A stretch of 64,000 nt of DNA from Ignavibacteriaceae bacterium. GTDB lineage: Bacteria > Bacteroidota > Ignavibacteria > Ignavibacteriales > Ignavibacteriaceae. Positions within the stretch are counted from its first letter, which is position 1; each line of letters starts with the position of its first letter. The notes below the pieces were generated by a model. The model saw only the letters and a list, made by a program, of their open reading frames with translations, searched no databases and was not told the origin of the DNA. Shown one piece after another: positions 8,275 through 17,523 of the stretch. The stretch is taken from positions 124,001-188,000 of the forward strand of contig JALNZG010000002.1 in NCBI GenBank assembly GCA_023229425.1. The letters run 5' to 3'. Made by a program: the position numbers and the translations under genes.

Positions 8275-9384
8275 ATGAATTTTAAAATCAACAGCAAACA
8301 ATTAGAAAAACTGTTAGCAAAAGTTTTTCCGGCGATACCGGCAAGAACCACTATGTCTATTTTAGAAAACTTTCTCTTTGATATTGAAGATGGAGTTTTA
8401 ACGGTTTCCGCAACCGATTTAGAGATTGCACTTCGTACGTCTTTGAATGTGGACGCTAACGAGAATCTCTCGATGGTAGTTCCTGCAAAGCTGCTGTTTG
8501 ATGTTGTTAAATCTCTCGGCGATACGATGATCAGCTTTACTACAGAACCAAATCAAAAAATGAAACTCACTACAGAAAACGGTCAATATGCAATTGGTTT
8601 TGCTTCCTCCGAAGAATTTCCGAAACTTCCCGTTATTCAAAAAGACAAATCGCTTACACTAAGCGGTAAAACATTAAAAAAAGCAATCGACAAAACATCA
8701 TTTGCTATAAGCAAAGAAGCTATGCGACCGGCCATGATGGGAGCGTTGTTAGAATGTGCAGAAAACGGATTAACCTTTGTGGCTACCGATGGACATCGCC
8801 TGGTAAAATTTATCGATAAGAAAGTTACTTTTCCTGATCATGAAAATTATATCCTTCCCGAACGTGCAGTGGGTGTTCTCGGAAAATTAGTAAACGATAA
8901 CGACTTGACGCTCTACCTTAGCGAAACGCATCTCTCTTTTGTAATGGATGATGTTGAATTTAGTTCACGGCTCATCGCACAAAAATATCCGGATTATACC
9001 AGCGTCATCCCCATTGAAAATGAAAATATTTTAAAACTTCGCAGAAACGATCTGCACGCAGCAATAAAAAGAATGCTCCTCTTTTCAACTTCTAATTATC
9101 AACAAGTAAAATTCTCCATTTCCGAAACATCATTAGAAGTTTCTTCGGAAGATATCGATAAAGGCTCAAGCGCAAAGGAAACTATTCCTTGTACTTATAC
9201 GGGTGAACCGATGGATATCGGCTTTAACACCGCTTACGCCAACGATATTCTTATGCACCTTGATGAAGGCGAAATTCAATTTAAACTGCATTCGCCCACC
9301 AAAGCGTGTGTAATTGAACCTGTTGAAAAAACAGAGCAAGAAGAATTGTTGATGCTGTTGATGCCGGTCCGGTTAAATAGTTAA
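8275..9384 (+). CDS. dnaN: DNA polymerase III subunit beta (sliding clamp)
   Basis: The ring-shaped processivity clamp of the replicative polymerase. I take the ATG at 8275 (369 residues), which has GGAG six bases upstream; an in-frame ATG at 8263 lacks a ribosome site. Family landmarks are MNFKINSKQLEKLLAKVFPAIP at the start, the ATDLEIAL segment at about residue 50, ATDGHRLV at about 170, and the C-terminal LLMPVRL, equivalent to the MPMRL tail of the protein-binding cleft. Length is normal. recF begins one base after the stop, so the two are co-transcribed. Confidence 0.97.
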   Translation: MNFKINSKQLEKLLAKVFPAIPARTTMSILENFLFDIEDGVLTVSATDLEIALRTSLNVDANENLSMVVPAKLLFDVVKSLGDTMISFTTEPNQKMKLTTENGQYAIGFASSEEFPKLPVIQKDKSLTLSGKTLKKAIDKTSFAISKEAMRPAMMGALLECAENGLTFVATDGHRLVKFIDKKVTFPDHENYILPERAVGVLGKLVNDNDLTLYLSETHLSFVMDDVEFSSRLIAQKYPDYTSVIPIENENILKLRRNDLHAAIKRMLLFSTSNYQQVKFSISETSLEVSSEDIDKGSSAKETIPCTYTGEPMDIGFNTAYANDILMHLDEGEIQFKLHSPTKACVIEPVEKTEQEELLMLLMPVRLNS

Positions 9385-9385
9385 T

Positions 9386-10498
9386 ATGGTATTGCAATCT
9401 CTTCAGCTAAAAAATTATAGAATACATGCGGACTCTTTTCTTACTTTCTCAGACGGGATAAATTTTATCGTCGGAGAAAACGGGCAAGGAAAAACAACAA
9501 TTTTAGAAGCAATTTATTCATTGTGTACTACAAAAAACTTTAAAGCTTCCTCAGACCAAGAACTCATGCAATTTTCTGCAACGGAGTGTGAAGTGACCGG
9601 AACATTTCAAGAATATACTTCCGACATTGTCCGTATGTGTTATTCTGCCTCCGAAAACAAGCGGTCTTTTTTAGTAAACGGAAAACAAATTTACCGCCCG
9701 TCGGAAGTGATCGGAAAATTCCCGATAGTTTTGCTTACGCCTGAAGATCATCAATTAACACAAGGCGCTCCTGCAGACCGTAGAAAGTTTGTCGATGCAA
9801 TACTTTCACAATCAAATCCACTTTATATGGAAACGCTGCTTGATTATTCAAAAACACTGAAGCATCGTTCGTTTCTATTAAATAAATTGAAAGAAGATTT
9901 TCGCTCGGTAAGTATTGAGGAGTTGGAAGCATGGAATGCAAAAATGGTTACTGCAGGGAGCAGTCTAATTGCGTACAGAAAAAAGTTCTTGATTTTGTTC
10001 AATGATTATTTATTGCATGCGTATTCCTCTATTTTGAATGACGAAGAACTTCCTTTAATTGAATATCAAACTACTATTGCAAATGGAGAAGCTGATTTAG
10101 AAGAAAATTTTTTTGCTCAATTAGCAAAAAGAAAAGATGAAGAAATCAGAAGAGGAACAAACCTCGTTGGACCTCACCGCGATGATTTTATCTTTTCAAT
10201 CAACGGAAAAGCGTTAAAGGTTTTTGGTTCACAAGGGCAGCACAAAACTTTTCAAGTTGCACTGCGGTTCGCTCAATTTTTTTATATGAAAGATATTCTT
10301 GGAAGAGCTCCGATTTTTTTACTTGATGATGCCTTCGGTGAACTCGACGCAAAAAGAGCGGCGCACATCAGTAATTATATTCGTAACGTGGGGCAGGCGT
10401 TTATAACCGCAACCGATTTGGCAAATCTCTCGTTTCTTTTGCGAAGCGAAAACGATAAAGTAATTGAAATTTCAAGCGGGCAAGTTTCTTATGCGTAG
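9386..10498 (+). CDS. recF: DNA replication and repair protein RecF
   Basis: An SMC-like ATPase that binds gapped DNA and helps load RecA with RecO and RecR. The 370-residue protein has Walker A GENGQGKTTILEAIY at residues about 31-45, the family motif RNYR-like KNYRIHADSFLTF at the start, TPEDHQLTQGAPADRRKFVD near 120, an SQGQHKTFQVALRFAQ signature near 285, and Walker B IFLLDDAFGELDA near 310. All catalytic motifs are present and the length is typical. It begins one base after dnaN and overlaps the following DciA-like gene by eight bases. Confidence 0.97.
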   Translation: MVLQSLQLKNYRIHADSFLTFSDGINFIVGENGQGKTTILEAIYSLCTTKNFKASSDQELMQFSATECEVTGTFQEYTSDIVRMCYSASENKRSFLVNGKQIYRPSEVIGKFPIVLLTPEDHQLTQGAPADRRKFVDAILSQSNPLYMETLLDYSKTLKHRSFLLNKLKEDFRSVSIEELEAWNAKMVTAGSSLIAYRKKFLILFNDYLLHAYSSILNDEELPLIEYQTTIANGEADLEENFFAQLAKRKDEEIRRGTNLVGPHRDDFIFSINGKALKVFGSQGQHKTFQVALRFAQFFYMKDILGRAPIFLLDDAFGELDAKRAAHISNYIRNVGQAFITATDLANLSFLLRSENDKVIEISSGQVSYA

Positions 10499-10781
10499 CC
10501 ATAAAGTAAAAAGTCTTGCGGAACTTCTTGCTAGTGAACCGGGGCTGCGAAAAATAAATGCTTTCATTAAAGAGAATGAAGTGATCGAAAAATTTTATGA
10601 GATATTTCCTGCATTTGAAAAAATTGCGGAACCCCAAAAAGTTGAAAGGAAAATTCTTTTATTAAAAGTTGAAAATCCTGCTTGGCGGAATGAACTCTTT
10701 CTTCAAAAAGAAAAATTGGTTGAGAAAATAAACGAGTTCTTCGGTGAAAAAAGAATAAACTATTTGAAACTTATTGGATAA
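10491..10781 (+). CDS. DUF721/DciA-like protein
   Basis: A 96-residue protein. I choose the ATG at 10491, which overlaps the end of recF by eight bases and has GGGCAAG upstream; the frame is open a little further inside recF. The DUF721 pattern is seen as KVKSLAELLASEPGL at the N-terminus and LLLKVENPAWRNELFLQKEKL, the L-V-x-x-x-W-x-x-E-L core, with INEFFGEKRINYLKLIG at the end. DciA, the best-studied member of the family, helps the replicative helicase act at the origin in bacteria without DnaC or DnaI; its place between recF and gyrB fits that role. The direct function is inferred. Confidence 0.8.
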   Translation: MRSHKVKSLAELLASEPGLRKINAFIKENEVIEKFYEIFPAFEKIAEPQKVERKILLLKVENPAWRNELFLQKEKLVEKINEFFGEKRINYLKLIG

Positions 10782-10851
10782 ATAAATACATGGACTCTTG
10801 ATCATGAAGATGCTTAAGAACAAAAATTGAAATTAATACCTGGGAAAATAA

Positions 10852-12831
10852 ATGGCTAACGGAACAGATAATACTCAAGAATATAGTGCAAAAAATATTA
10901 ACGTCCTTAAGGGACTTGAAGCCGTACGCATGCGTCCTGCAATGTACATTGGCGATGTCGGTCAACGTGGTCTGCATCATCTCATTAATGAAGTTGTAGA
11001 CAATAGTATCGATGAAGCCCTCGCCGGATATTGCGACACTATTAAAGTTACTATCAACAAAGATGAAACCGTAACCGTTGAAGATAACGGACGCGGCATC
11101 CCGGTTGATATGCATCTGGAAGAAAAACGATCTGCACTTGAAGTTGTCATGACGGTTTTGCACGCAGGCGGGAAATTCGACAAAGACTCATACAAAGTTT
11201 CAGGCGGATTGCATGGCGTTGGAGTTTCAGTCGTAAACGCTCTTTCCGAGTGGTTAAAAGTTGAAGTGAAGCGCGACGGAAAAACTTACCGCCAGGAATA
11301 TGAACGCGGTGTTCCCAGTTATAAAGTTAAAGAGATCGGAACAGCTCGGAAGAATGAATCAGGCACAACAGTTACGTTTAGACCCGACAAACAAATTTTT
11401 AAAATAACAAAATTTAAATTTGACACTATTGCCGAAAGAATGCGTGAACTTGCCTACCTAAATAAAACCATAACAATAATTATCCGGGATGAGATAGAAA
11501 ACGAAGAAGAAACGTTTCATTTTAAAGGCGGTTTAATTGAATTTGTAAAATATCTTGACGCAACCCGCGAAGCATTTCACAAAACGGTTTATATCGAAGG
11601 TGAAAAAGACGGAACACCGATTGAGGTAGCTTTTCAATACAACAGCGGTTATGCGGAAAACCTCTTCTCCTATGTTAATAACATCAATACCCACGAAGGC
11701 GGAACACATCTTGTTGGTTTTAAAACTGCTCTTACAAGAACGCTCAACAATTATGCGGCAAAAAACGGATTAATTAAAAGTGATAAAATTCAACTTACCG
11801 GCGATGATTTTCGTGAAGGATTAACCGGAGTGCTTTCTGTTAAAGTTCAAGAGCCCCAATTTGAAGGACAAACAAAAACCAAACTCGGGAACAGCGAAAC
11901 AAAATCAGCAGTAGAAACACTTGTTGGTGAAAAACTTTCTGAATATTTGGAAGAAAATCCCTCCGTCGGCAAAAAAATTATTGAGAAATGTACACGCGCC
12001 GCTGAAGCCCGAGAAGCCGCACGTAAAGCCCGCGAACTTGCTCGTAGAAAAAATGCGCTTGATGGATTTGGACTTCCCGGGAAACTTGCCGACTGTTCAA
12101 TCACCGATCCCGAACATTGCGAAATGTACATTGTTGAAGGAGATTCTGCAGGCGGTTCTGCAAAACAAGGAAGAGACAGAAGGTTTCAGGCGATCCTTCC
12201 GTTGCGCGGAAAAATTTTGAACGTCGAAAAAGCAAACATGAATAAAATTCTGGAGAACAACGAAATTAAAGCGATGATCTCCGCAATTGGTGCAGGCTGG
12301 GGAAATGACTTTGATGCGCTAAAATCCCGTTACGGAAAAATTATTCTTATGACTGATGCCGACGTTGACGGCGCACATATTAAAACACTTCTGCTAACCT
12401 TCTTTTATCGCCACATGAAAGAACTTATTACAAATGGAAATATTTTTATTGCGCAGCCGCCCCTTTACAAAATTAAAAAAGGGAAAGAAGAATATTATGC
12501 TTACGACGATGCGGAAAGAGATGAAATATTAAAAAGATTTAAAGGAACCGGAAAAGAAGTTGCTGAAGACCTGGATGAAGAGCCAGTTGAAGAAGGAGTT
12601 ATTACGAATAGAAAAATTGTTGTCTCCCGTTATAAAGGTTTGGGTGAAATGAATCCCGAACAATTATGGTCAACAACCATGAATCCCGAAACGCGGACAG
12701 TTTTGCAGGTCTCCCTTGAAAGCGCCGCAACCGCCGATAAAATTTTCGAGACACTCATGGGCGACGCTGTTGAACCGCGCCGCGCGTTTATTGAAAAACA
12801 TGCGAAGTATGTAAGAAACTTGGACGTGTGA
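10852..12831 (+). CDS. gyrB: DNA gyrase subunit B
   Basis: The ATPase subunit of gyrase, a type II topoisomerase that introduces negative supercoils. The GHKL ATP site shows EVVDNSIDEALAGYC, DNGRGIPVDMH and GGLHGVGVSVVNALS. The TOPRIM domain shows IVEGDSAGGSAKQGRDR and MTDADVDGAHI, and the tail has YKGLGEMNPEQLWSTTMNP. At 659 residues it is the short form without the roughly 170-residue insert of enterobacterial GyrB. It precedes gyrA by 57 bases and follows the DciA-like gene by 70, with GGGAAAATAA before the start codon. Confidence 0.98.
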   Translation: MANGTDNTQEYSAKNINVLKGLEAVRMRPAMYIGDVGQRGLHHLINEVVDNSIDEALAGYCDTIKVTINKDETVTVEDNGRGIPVDMHLEEKRSALEVVMTVLHAGGKFDKDSYKVSGGLHGVGVSVVNALSEWLKVEVKRDGKTYRQEYERGVPSYKVKEIGTARKNESGTTVTFRPDKQIFKITKFKFDTIAERMRELAYLNKTITIIIRDEIENEEETFHFKGGLIEFVKYLDATREAFHKTVYIEGEKDGTPIEVAFQYNSGYAENLFSYVNNINTHEGGTHLVGFKTALTRTLNNYAAKNGLIKSDKIQLTGDDFREGLTGVLSVKVQEPQFEGQTKTKLGNSETKSAVETLVGEKLSEYLEENPSVGKKIIEKCTRAAEAREAARKARELARRKNALDGFGLPGKLADCSITDPEHCEMYIVEGDSAGGSAKQGRDRRFQAILPLRGKILNVEKANMNKILENNEIKAMISAIGAGWGNDFDALKSRYGKIILMTDADVDGAHIKTLLLTFFYRHMKELITNGNIFIAQPPLYKIKKGKEEYYAYDDAERDEILKRFKGTGKEVAEDLDEEPVEEGVITNRKIVVSRYKGLGEMNPEQLWSTTMNPETRTVLQVSLESAATADKIFETLMGDAVEPRRAFIEKHAKYVRNLDV

Positions 12832-12888
12832 TTCTTTTATATAGATATTCAAATTAAAAACAGTTTTTAATAAAAATTTAGATACATA

Positions 12889-15351
12889 ATGGCAAACCTA
12901 TTTGAAAAAGTTGTTCCCGTCTCTTTAGAAGAAGAGATGAAATCCTCATACATTGACTATTCCATGTCCGTCATTGTTTCAAGAGCGCTCCCAGACGTTC
13001 GTGACGGTCTAAAACCTGTTCACCGCCGCGTTCTTTTCGGAATGCACGAACTCGGAATGGCGCATAATAAAGCGTACAAAAAGTCAGCGAGAATCGTGGG
13101 TGAGGTGCTTGGTAAGTACCATCCGCACGGTGATACGGCAGTTTATGATTCAATGGTGAGAATGGTACAAGAGTTTTCTCTCCGCTATCCACTGGTTGAT
13201 GGACAAGGAAACTTCGGTTCTGTTGACGGCGATTCTCCCGCAGCTATGCGTTACACCGAAGCACGTCTTGCAAAAATTGCAGATGAAATGCTTCGCGACC
13301 TTGATAAAAACACCGTAAAATTTTCAGCTAACTTTGACGACACTCTTCAAGAACCAACCGTAATGCCTTCTTATCTTCCTAATCTTTTAGTGAACGGTTC
13401 AAGCGGAATAGCGGTTGGTATGGCAACTAATATTCCTCCGCATAATTTAAGTGAAGTTATTGACGGGTTGGTTGCAATGATCAAAAATCCTGAAATCACT
13501 AACGAAAAATTAATGAAGTACGTTACCGCGCCCGATTTTCCGACAGGCGGAATCATCTACGGCTATCAAGGCGTAAAAGATGCCTTCATGACCGGGAGAG
13601 GCAAAATTATTGTCCGTGCAAAAGCAAATGTTGAAACACAAAAAAGCGGAAAAGAAAGTATCATCGTTACCGAACTTCCCTATCAAGTAAATAAAGCAAC
13701 GCTTCAAGAAAAAATTGCAGAACTTGTCCGCGATGAAAAAATTAAGGATATTTCAGCTATTCGCGATGAATCTGACCGCGACGGTATGCGCCTTGTGATC
13801 GAATTAAAACGGGATGCTACTCCTGCGGTTGTCCTAAATAACCTCTTTAAACATACATCAATGCAGGTAACTTTTGGCGTAATTATGTTAGCACTGGTGA
13901 ACGGCATACCAAAAGTGCTTACTTTAAGAGAAACGATGTTCCATTTCTTGAATCACCGGATGGATGTTTTAATCCGGAGAACGAAATACGAACTTGACTC
14001 GGCAGAGCGCCGCGCCCATATTTTAGAAGGGTACATCATTGCACTTGATAACATTGATGAAGTGATCGAGACAATCAAAAAATCGCGCGATGTTGAAACT
14101 GCAAAAAATAATTTGATAAAGAAGTTCAAACTTTCCGAAATCCAGGCAAAAGCAATTCTTGATATGCGGTTGCAACGCTTAACCGGACTTGAACGCAAAA
14201 AAATTGAAGACGAATACAAAGAAATAATTAAGCTGATTGAAAAATTAAAAGGCATTTTAAGCAGCGAAGAAAAAAGGTATTTCATAATTAAAGATGAGCT
14301 TCTTCTCCTAAAAGAAAAATTTGGTGATGAAAGAAGAACGGAAATTATTTACGACTACACTGAATTTTCTTTGGAAGATACCATCGCCGAAGAAGATGTT
14401 GTTGTAACCATCTCTCACAAAGGATTTATTAAACGCTTCCCGGTAAGCGGCTATCGTAAGCAAGGACGCGGAGGTAAAGGCGTACATGGCGCCGAAGCAA
14501 AAGATGAAGATTTCATCGAGCACATGTTTGTAGCTTCCACGCATCAATACATTTTATTCTTTACCGATAAGGGAAAATGTTATTGGCTGAAAGTTCACGA
14601 AGTCCCCGAAGGTGGCAGAGCAACACGTGGTCGCTCAATCTTGAACTTAATTGAAAAAGAAAAAGATGAAGATATTACCGCGTTTGTAAATGTAAAAGAA
14701 TTTAAAGATGACCAATATCTGATCATGGCTACGGCGCTGGGAACCATTAAGAAAACTGTTCTTTCCGCTTACGGAAACGTACGTCGTGGTGGCATCAATG
14801 CCATCAATATTAATGAGGGTGATAGATTGATCGCCGTTAAAATTACCGACGGCACAAATGATATTGTTCTTGGCACTTCGCATGGTCTAGCGATTCGCTT
14901 CCATGAAAAAGATGTACGTGATATGGGCAGAACCTCTACAGGCGTGCGCGGAGTAAAACTCGGTAAAGATGATTTAGTTGTCGGTCTGCTGGTTATTAAA
15001 CGGCAAGCCAGCATTCTTGTTGTTACCGAAAACGGATTTGGAAAACGTTCCGACATTAATGATTACAGAATTACAAAACGCGGCGGCAAAGGCGTTATCA
15101 CCGTAAAGACAACTGATAAAGTCGGCAAGATGATCTCGATGATGGAAGTAACTGATAACGAAGAATTGATGATCATCAGTTCGCAGGGAATGGCGATCCG
15201 CCAAAGCGTAAAAGATATTCGCGTGATGGGAAGAAATACGCAAGGTGTCCGCGTTATCCGCTTAAAAGATGACGATGCAATTGCAGATATTGCTAAAGTG
15301 GTTCCGGAAGATGAAGTAGTCATAAACGGAAACGATGAGTTGCCGGTATGA
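12889..15351 (+). CDS. gyrA: DNA gyrase subunit A
   Basis: The breakage-reunion subunit of gyrase, 820 residues. The N-terminus has the DYSMSVIVSRALPDVRDGLKPVHRR winged-helix segment, KYHPHGDTAVYDSMVRMVQ (quinolone region), and the catalytic Tyr in PAAMRYTEARL. The C-terminal half has six beta-propeller blades recognisable by repeats such as GRGGKGV, GRSILNL, RRGGINAI and NTQGVRVI. The gyrA box reads QGRGGKG, matching QxRGGxG, which supports gyrase rather than topoisomerase IV. Its stop overlaps the next start (ATGA). Confidence 0.98.
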   Translation: MANLFEKVVPVSLEEEMKSSYIDYSMSVIVSRALPDVRDGLKPVHRRVLFGMHELGMAHNKAYKKSARIVGEVLGKYHPHGDTAVYDSMVRMVQEFSLRYPLVDGQGNFGSVDGDSPAAMRYTEARLAKIADEMLRDLDKNTVKFSANFDDTLQEPTVMPSYLPNLLVNGSSGIAVGMATNIPPHNLSEVIDGLVAMIKNPEITNEKLMKYVTAPDFPTGGIIYGYQGVKDAFMTGRGKIIVRAKANVETQKSGKESIIVTELPYQVNKATLQEKIAELVRDEKIKDISAIRDESDRDGMRLVIELKRDATPAVVLNNLFKHTSMQVTFGVIMLALVNGIPKVLTLRETMFHFLNHRMDVLIRRTKYELDSAERRAHILEGYIIALDNIDEVIETIKKSRDVETAKNNLIKKFKLSEIQAKAILDMRLQRLTGLERKKIEDEYKEIIKLIEKLKGILSSEEKRYFIIKDELLLLKEKFGDERRTEIIYDYTEFSLEDTIAEEDVVVTISHKGFIKRFPVSGYRKQGRGGKGVHGAEAKDEDFIEHMFVASTHQYILFFTDKGKCYWLKVHEVPEGGRATRGRSILNLIEKEKDEDITAFVNVKEFKDDQYLIMATALGTIKKTVLSAYGNVRRGGINAININEGDRLIAVKITDGTNDIVLGTSHGLAIRFHEKDVRDMGRTSTGVRGVKLGKDDLVVGLLVIKRQASILVVTENGFGKRSDINDYRITKRGGKGVITVKTTDKVGKMISMMEVTDNEELMIISSQGMAIRQSVKDIRVMGRNTQGVRVIRLKDDDAIADIAKVVPEDEVVINGNDELPV

Positions 15352-16331
15352 AGATGAAACATCTCATCATCGGTTTTACAGGCGGAATTGGAAGAGCGAC
15401 AGCGAAAGCGTTGTTAGAAAAAAATGAATCTGTTGTTGCGTTGGTTCGCAATTTACAAAAAGCTGAAAAATATGCGCAAGGTTTACCTGGCGAAGCAGGA
15501 ATTGAATTAATTCAAGGTGATGCGGCAAACCTTTCCGATATTGAGAAAGCATTAGAAAACTGTTCAACACTTTTTTACTGCGCAAACGTTCCTTATCCAA
15601 ACTGGCAAAGTGAAGCGCGGGAATTACTTTCCGTTTCAATGACTGCGGCAATAAATAAAAAAGCAAAATTAGTTTTCCCGGGTAATGTTTATGTTTTCGG
15701 CAAAGCGCAGCAATCGCTTGTAAATGAAGGGCATCCGCATGCAGCATCAACTAAAAAAGGAAAAATCAGAATTGAAATGGAGCGAATGCTTGTTCGCGCA
15801 AACAAAGAAAGCGGATTATGTTACAGCATTGTTCGTATGCCGGATTTTTATGGTCCATTTGTTATCAATGGTTTTTCGGAAAAAATTTTTCAAAATGCTT
15901 TACGCGGAAAAAAGATTCAATGGTTTGGCGGATTAAATGTTCCAACAGAATTAATTTATATTGAAGACGGCGGCGAAGCAATGGCTCTTGCCGGACTTTC
16001 ATCCAAAGGGGACGAAATGCAGTTTAACGTTCCCGGATATTCCGATTTACCTGGCGAAGCAGGAACAACTGCAAAAAAATTCTTAAAAGAAATCAGCAAA
16101 CAAGCCGGAAAACATTCAAAAATTTCTTCCATCAATATAGAATTTCTTGTGGCGCTTGCCGGATTATTTAATCCAATGGCAAAAGAATTTAAAGAAATGA
16201 TGTATTTAAAAAGCGAACGCCTTATAATGACCGGAGAATTATTCCGTACAACCTTTGATACACTTCCGGCAACGCCGTACCAAGAAGGCATTCGCAAGAC
16301 TCTTGAATGGACGAAAAACTTTTTTAAATAG
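15348..16331 (+). CDS. NAD-dependent epimerase/dehydratase-family protein (atypical SDR)
   Basis: A 327-residue Rossmann-fold protein starting with MKMKHLIIGFTGGIGRATAKAL; the glycine-rich GFTGGIGRA is the dinucleotide-binding loop. QGDAANLSDIEKAL at about residue 55 is the usual acidic turn before the adenine pocket. VRMPDFYGP near 165 is typical of extended SDR proteins. The classical Y-x3-K pair is not evident; the nearest candidate, around 105-130, reads VYVFGKAQ and KGKIRIEME, so it may be an atypical or non-catalytic member. It overlaps gyrA by four bases, but no functional link is apparent. Confidence 0.75.
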   Translation: MKMKHLIIGFTGGIGRATAKALLEKNESVVALVRNLQKAEKYAQGLPGEAGIELIQGDAANLSDIEKALENCSTLFYCANVPYPNWQSEARELLSVSMTAAINKKAKLVFPGNVYVFGKAQQSLVNEGHPHAASTKKGKIRIEMERMLVRANKESGLCYSIVRMPDFYGPFVINGFSEKIFQNALRGKKIQWFGGLNVPTELIYIEDGGEAMALAGLSSKGDEMQFNVPGYSDLPGEAGTTAKKFLKEISKQAGKHSKISSINIEFLVALAGLFNPMAKEFKEMMYLKSERLIMTGELFRTTFDTLPATPYQEGIRKTLEWTKNFFK

Positions 16332-16352
16332 AACCTGTTTAACAAGGCAAAA

Positions 16353-17432
16353 ATGAAATTCTCAGACAAATCTCTTACCAAGAAGCAAGCCCGCAAAACC
16401 GGTTTACCCCCCGGCAGTTTGGTTTTTACCGGCGAACAAAAATTAGCGCAACCCAATCTTTCACTTATTAAATACTCTGAAACTTCCTGCAAAGTAATTG
16501 ATTCTCTTCGTGCAGAAGATATTTCTTCCTCAATTAAAGAAAACGGAATTGCCTGGATTAATATTGAAGGAATTCACGACACTGCTCTTGTTGAAAAAAT
16601 TGGTGAGGTTTTTCATCTGCATCCTTTACTGCTTGAAGATATTCTCAACCCACAACAGCGCCCCAAACTTGATGAATACGATGATGTTGTTTTCATCATA
16701 GCAAAAATGCTTTTTATGGATAAAAAGCAGGACAAAATTATTGACGAGCAAGTAAGTTTTGTGCTCGGTCAAAATTTTCTTCTGACATTCCAAGAAAGTA
16801 AGCCGGGCGATGCGTTTGACCTTGTGCGGGAACGAATAATCAACAACAAAGGAAATATCCGGAAAGAAAAATCGGATTACCTCTGTTATCGCCTGCTCGA
16901 TGCAATTGTAGATAATTATTTTGAAGTGCTCGAAAAGGTCGGCGACAGGCTTGAAGATATTGAAGCAAAAATAATTCAAAATCCCGAAAAAAGTTCTATT
17001 CAAAAAACGCATGAATTAAAACGCGAACTGATTTATTTGAGAAAAATTACCTGGCCGCTTCGCGAAGTAATTAATAATTTCCACCGGGGCGAACATCCAT
17101 TAATTAATAAAACTACAAAAGTCTATATGCGCGATCTATATGACCACACTATTCAAGTGATTGATACGGTTGAAACATATAGAGATTGGCTTTCGGGACT
17201 TGAAGATTTATATCTTTCAAGCCTCAGCAACAAGATGAATGAAGTGATGAAAATGTTAACGATGATCGCGACGCTTTTCATTCCACTTACTTTTATTGTA
17301 GGACTTTACGGAATGAATTTCAGGTTTATGCCTGAACTTGAATGGCGTTGGGGTTATGGATTTGTCTGGGTAATAATGATCTCTTTAACCGTTTTTATGA
17401 TCTTTTACTTCAAAAGAAAAAAGTGGTTCTAG
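16353..17432 (+). CDS. corA: Magnesium/cobalt transporter CorA
   Basis: A pentameric inner-membrane divalent-cation channel of 359 residues. The large N-terminal cytoplasmic funnel includes WINIEGIHD and HPLLLEDILNPQQRPKLDEYDD near residues 70-115. The C-terminus has the first transmembrane helix ending in YGMNF, the GMN selectivity motif, then a second helix and a basic KRKKWF tail. All landmarks are intact. It lies 21 bases after the epimerase-like gene. A second CorA-family gene with an altered motif occurs at 47231-48145. Confidence 0.95.
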   Translation: MKFSDKSLTKKQARKTGLPPGSLVFTGEQKLAQPNLSLIKYSETSCKVIDSLRAEDISSSIKENGIAWINIEGIHDTALVEKIGEVFHLHPLLLEDILNPQQRPKLDEYDDVVFIIAKMLFMDKKQDKIIDEQVSFVLGQNFLLTFQESKPGDAFDLVRERIINNKGNIRKEKSDYLCYRLLDAIVDNYFEVLEKVGDRLEDIEAKIIQNPEKSSIQKTHELKRELIYLRKITWPLREVINNFHRGEHPLINKTTKVYMRDLYDHTIQVIDTVETYRDWLSGLEDLYLSSLSNKMNEVMKMLTMIATLFIPLTFIVGLYGMNFRFMPELEWRWGYGFVWVIMISLTVFMIFYFKRKKWF

Positions 17433-17444
17433 ACACGAATTCAC

Positions 17445-17460
17445 TCCCGCCGGGGCGGGA
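17445..17460. repeat. GC-rich palindrome between corA and glgA
   Basis: A seven-base stem TCCCGCC / GGCGGGA with a two-base loop, GC-rich in otherwise AT-rich DNA, located between two convergent genes. There is no T tract, so it is not a classical terminator. A related palindrome, TCCGCC-TAA-GGCGGA, lies inside mfd at 29773-29787, suggesting a dispersed small repeat. Confidence 0.6.
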
Positions 17461-17523
17461 TCACGAATCAAATTAGTTAGCGTATAAATGTTTTCCGCTT
17501 GAAACTTTTTACTTTCCACTTCT

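Noticed and set aside
12971..15362. Long minus-strand open frames opposite gyrA
   Set aside because: They are shadows of the strongly conserved gyrA frame and show no family motifs or ribosome sites.
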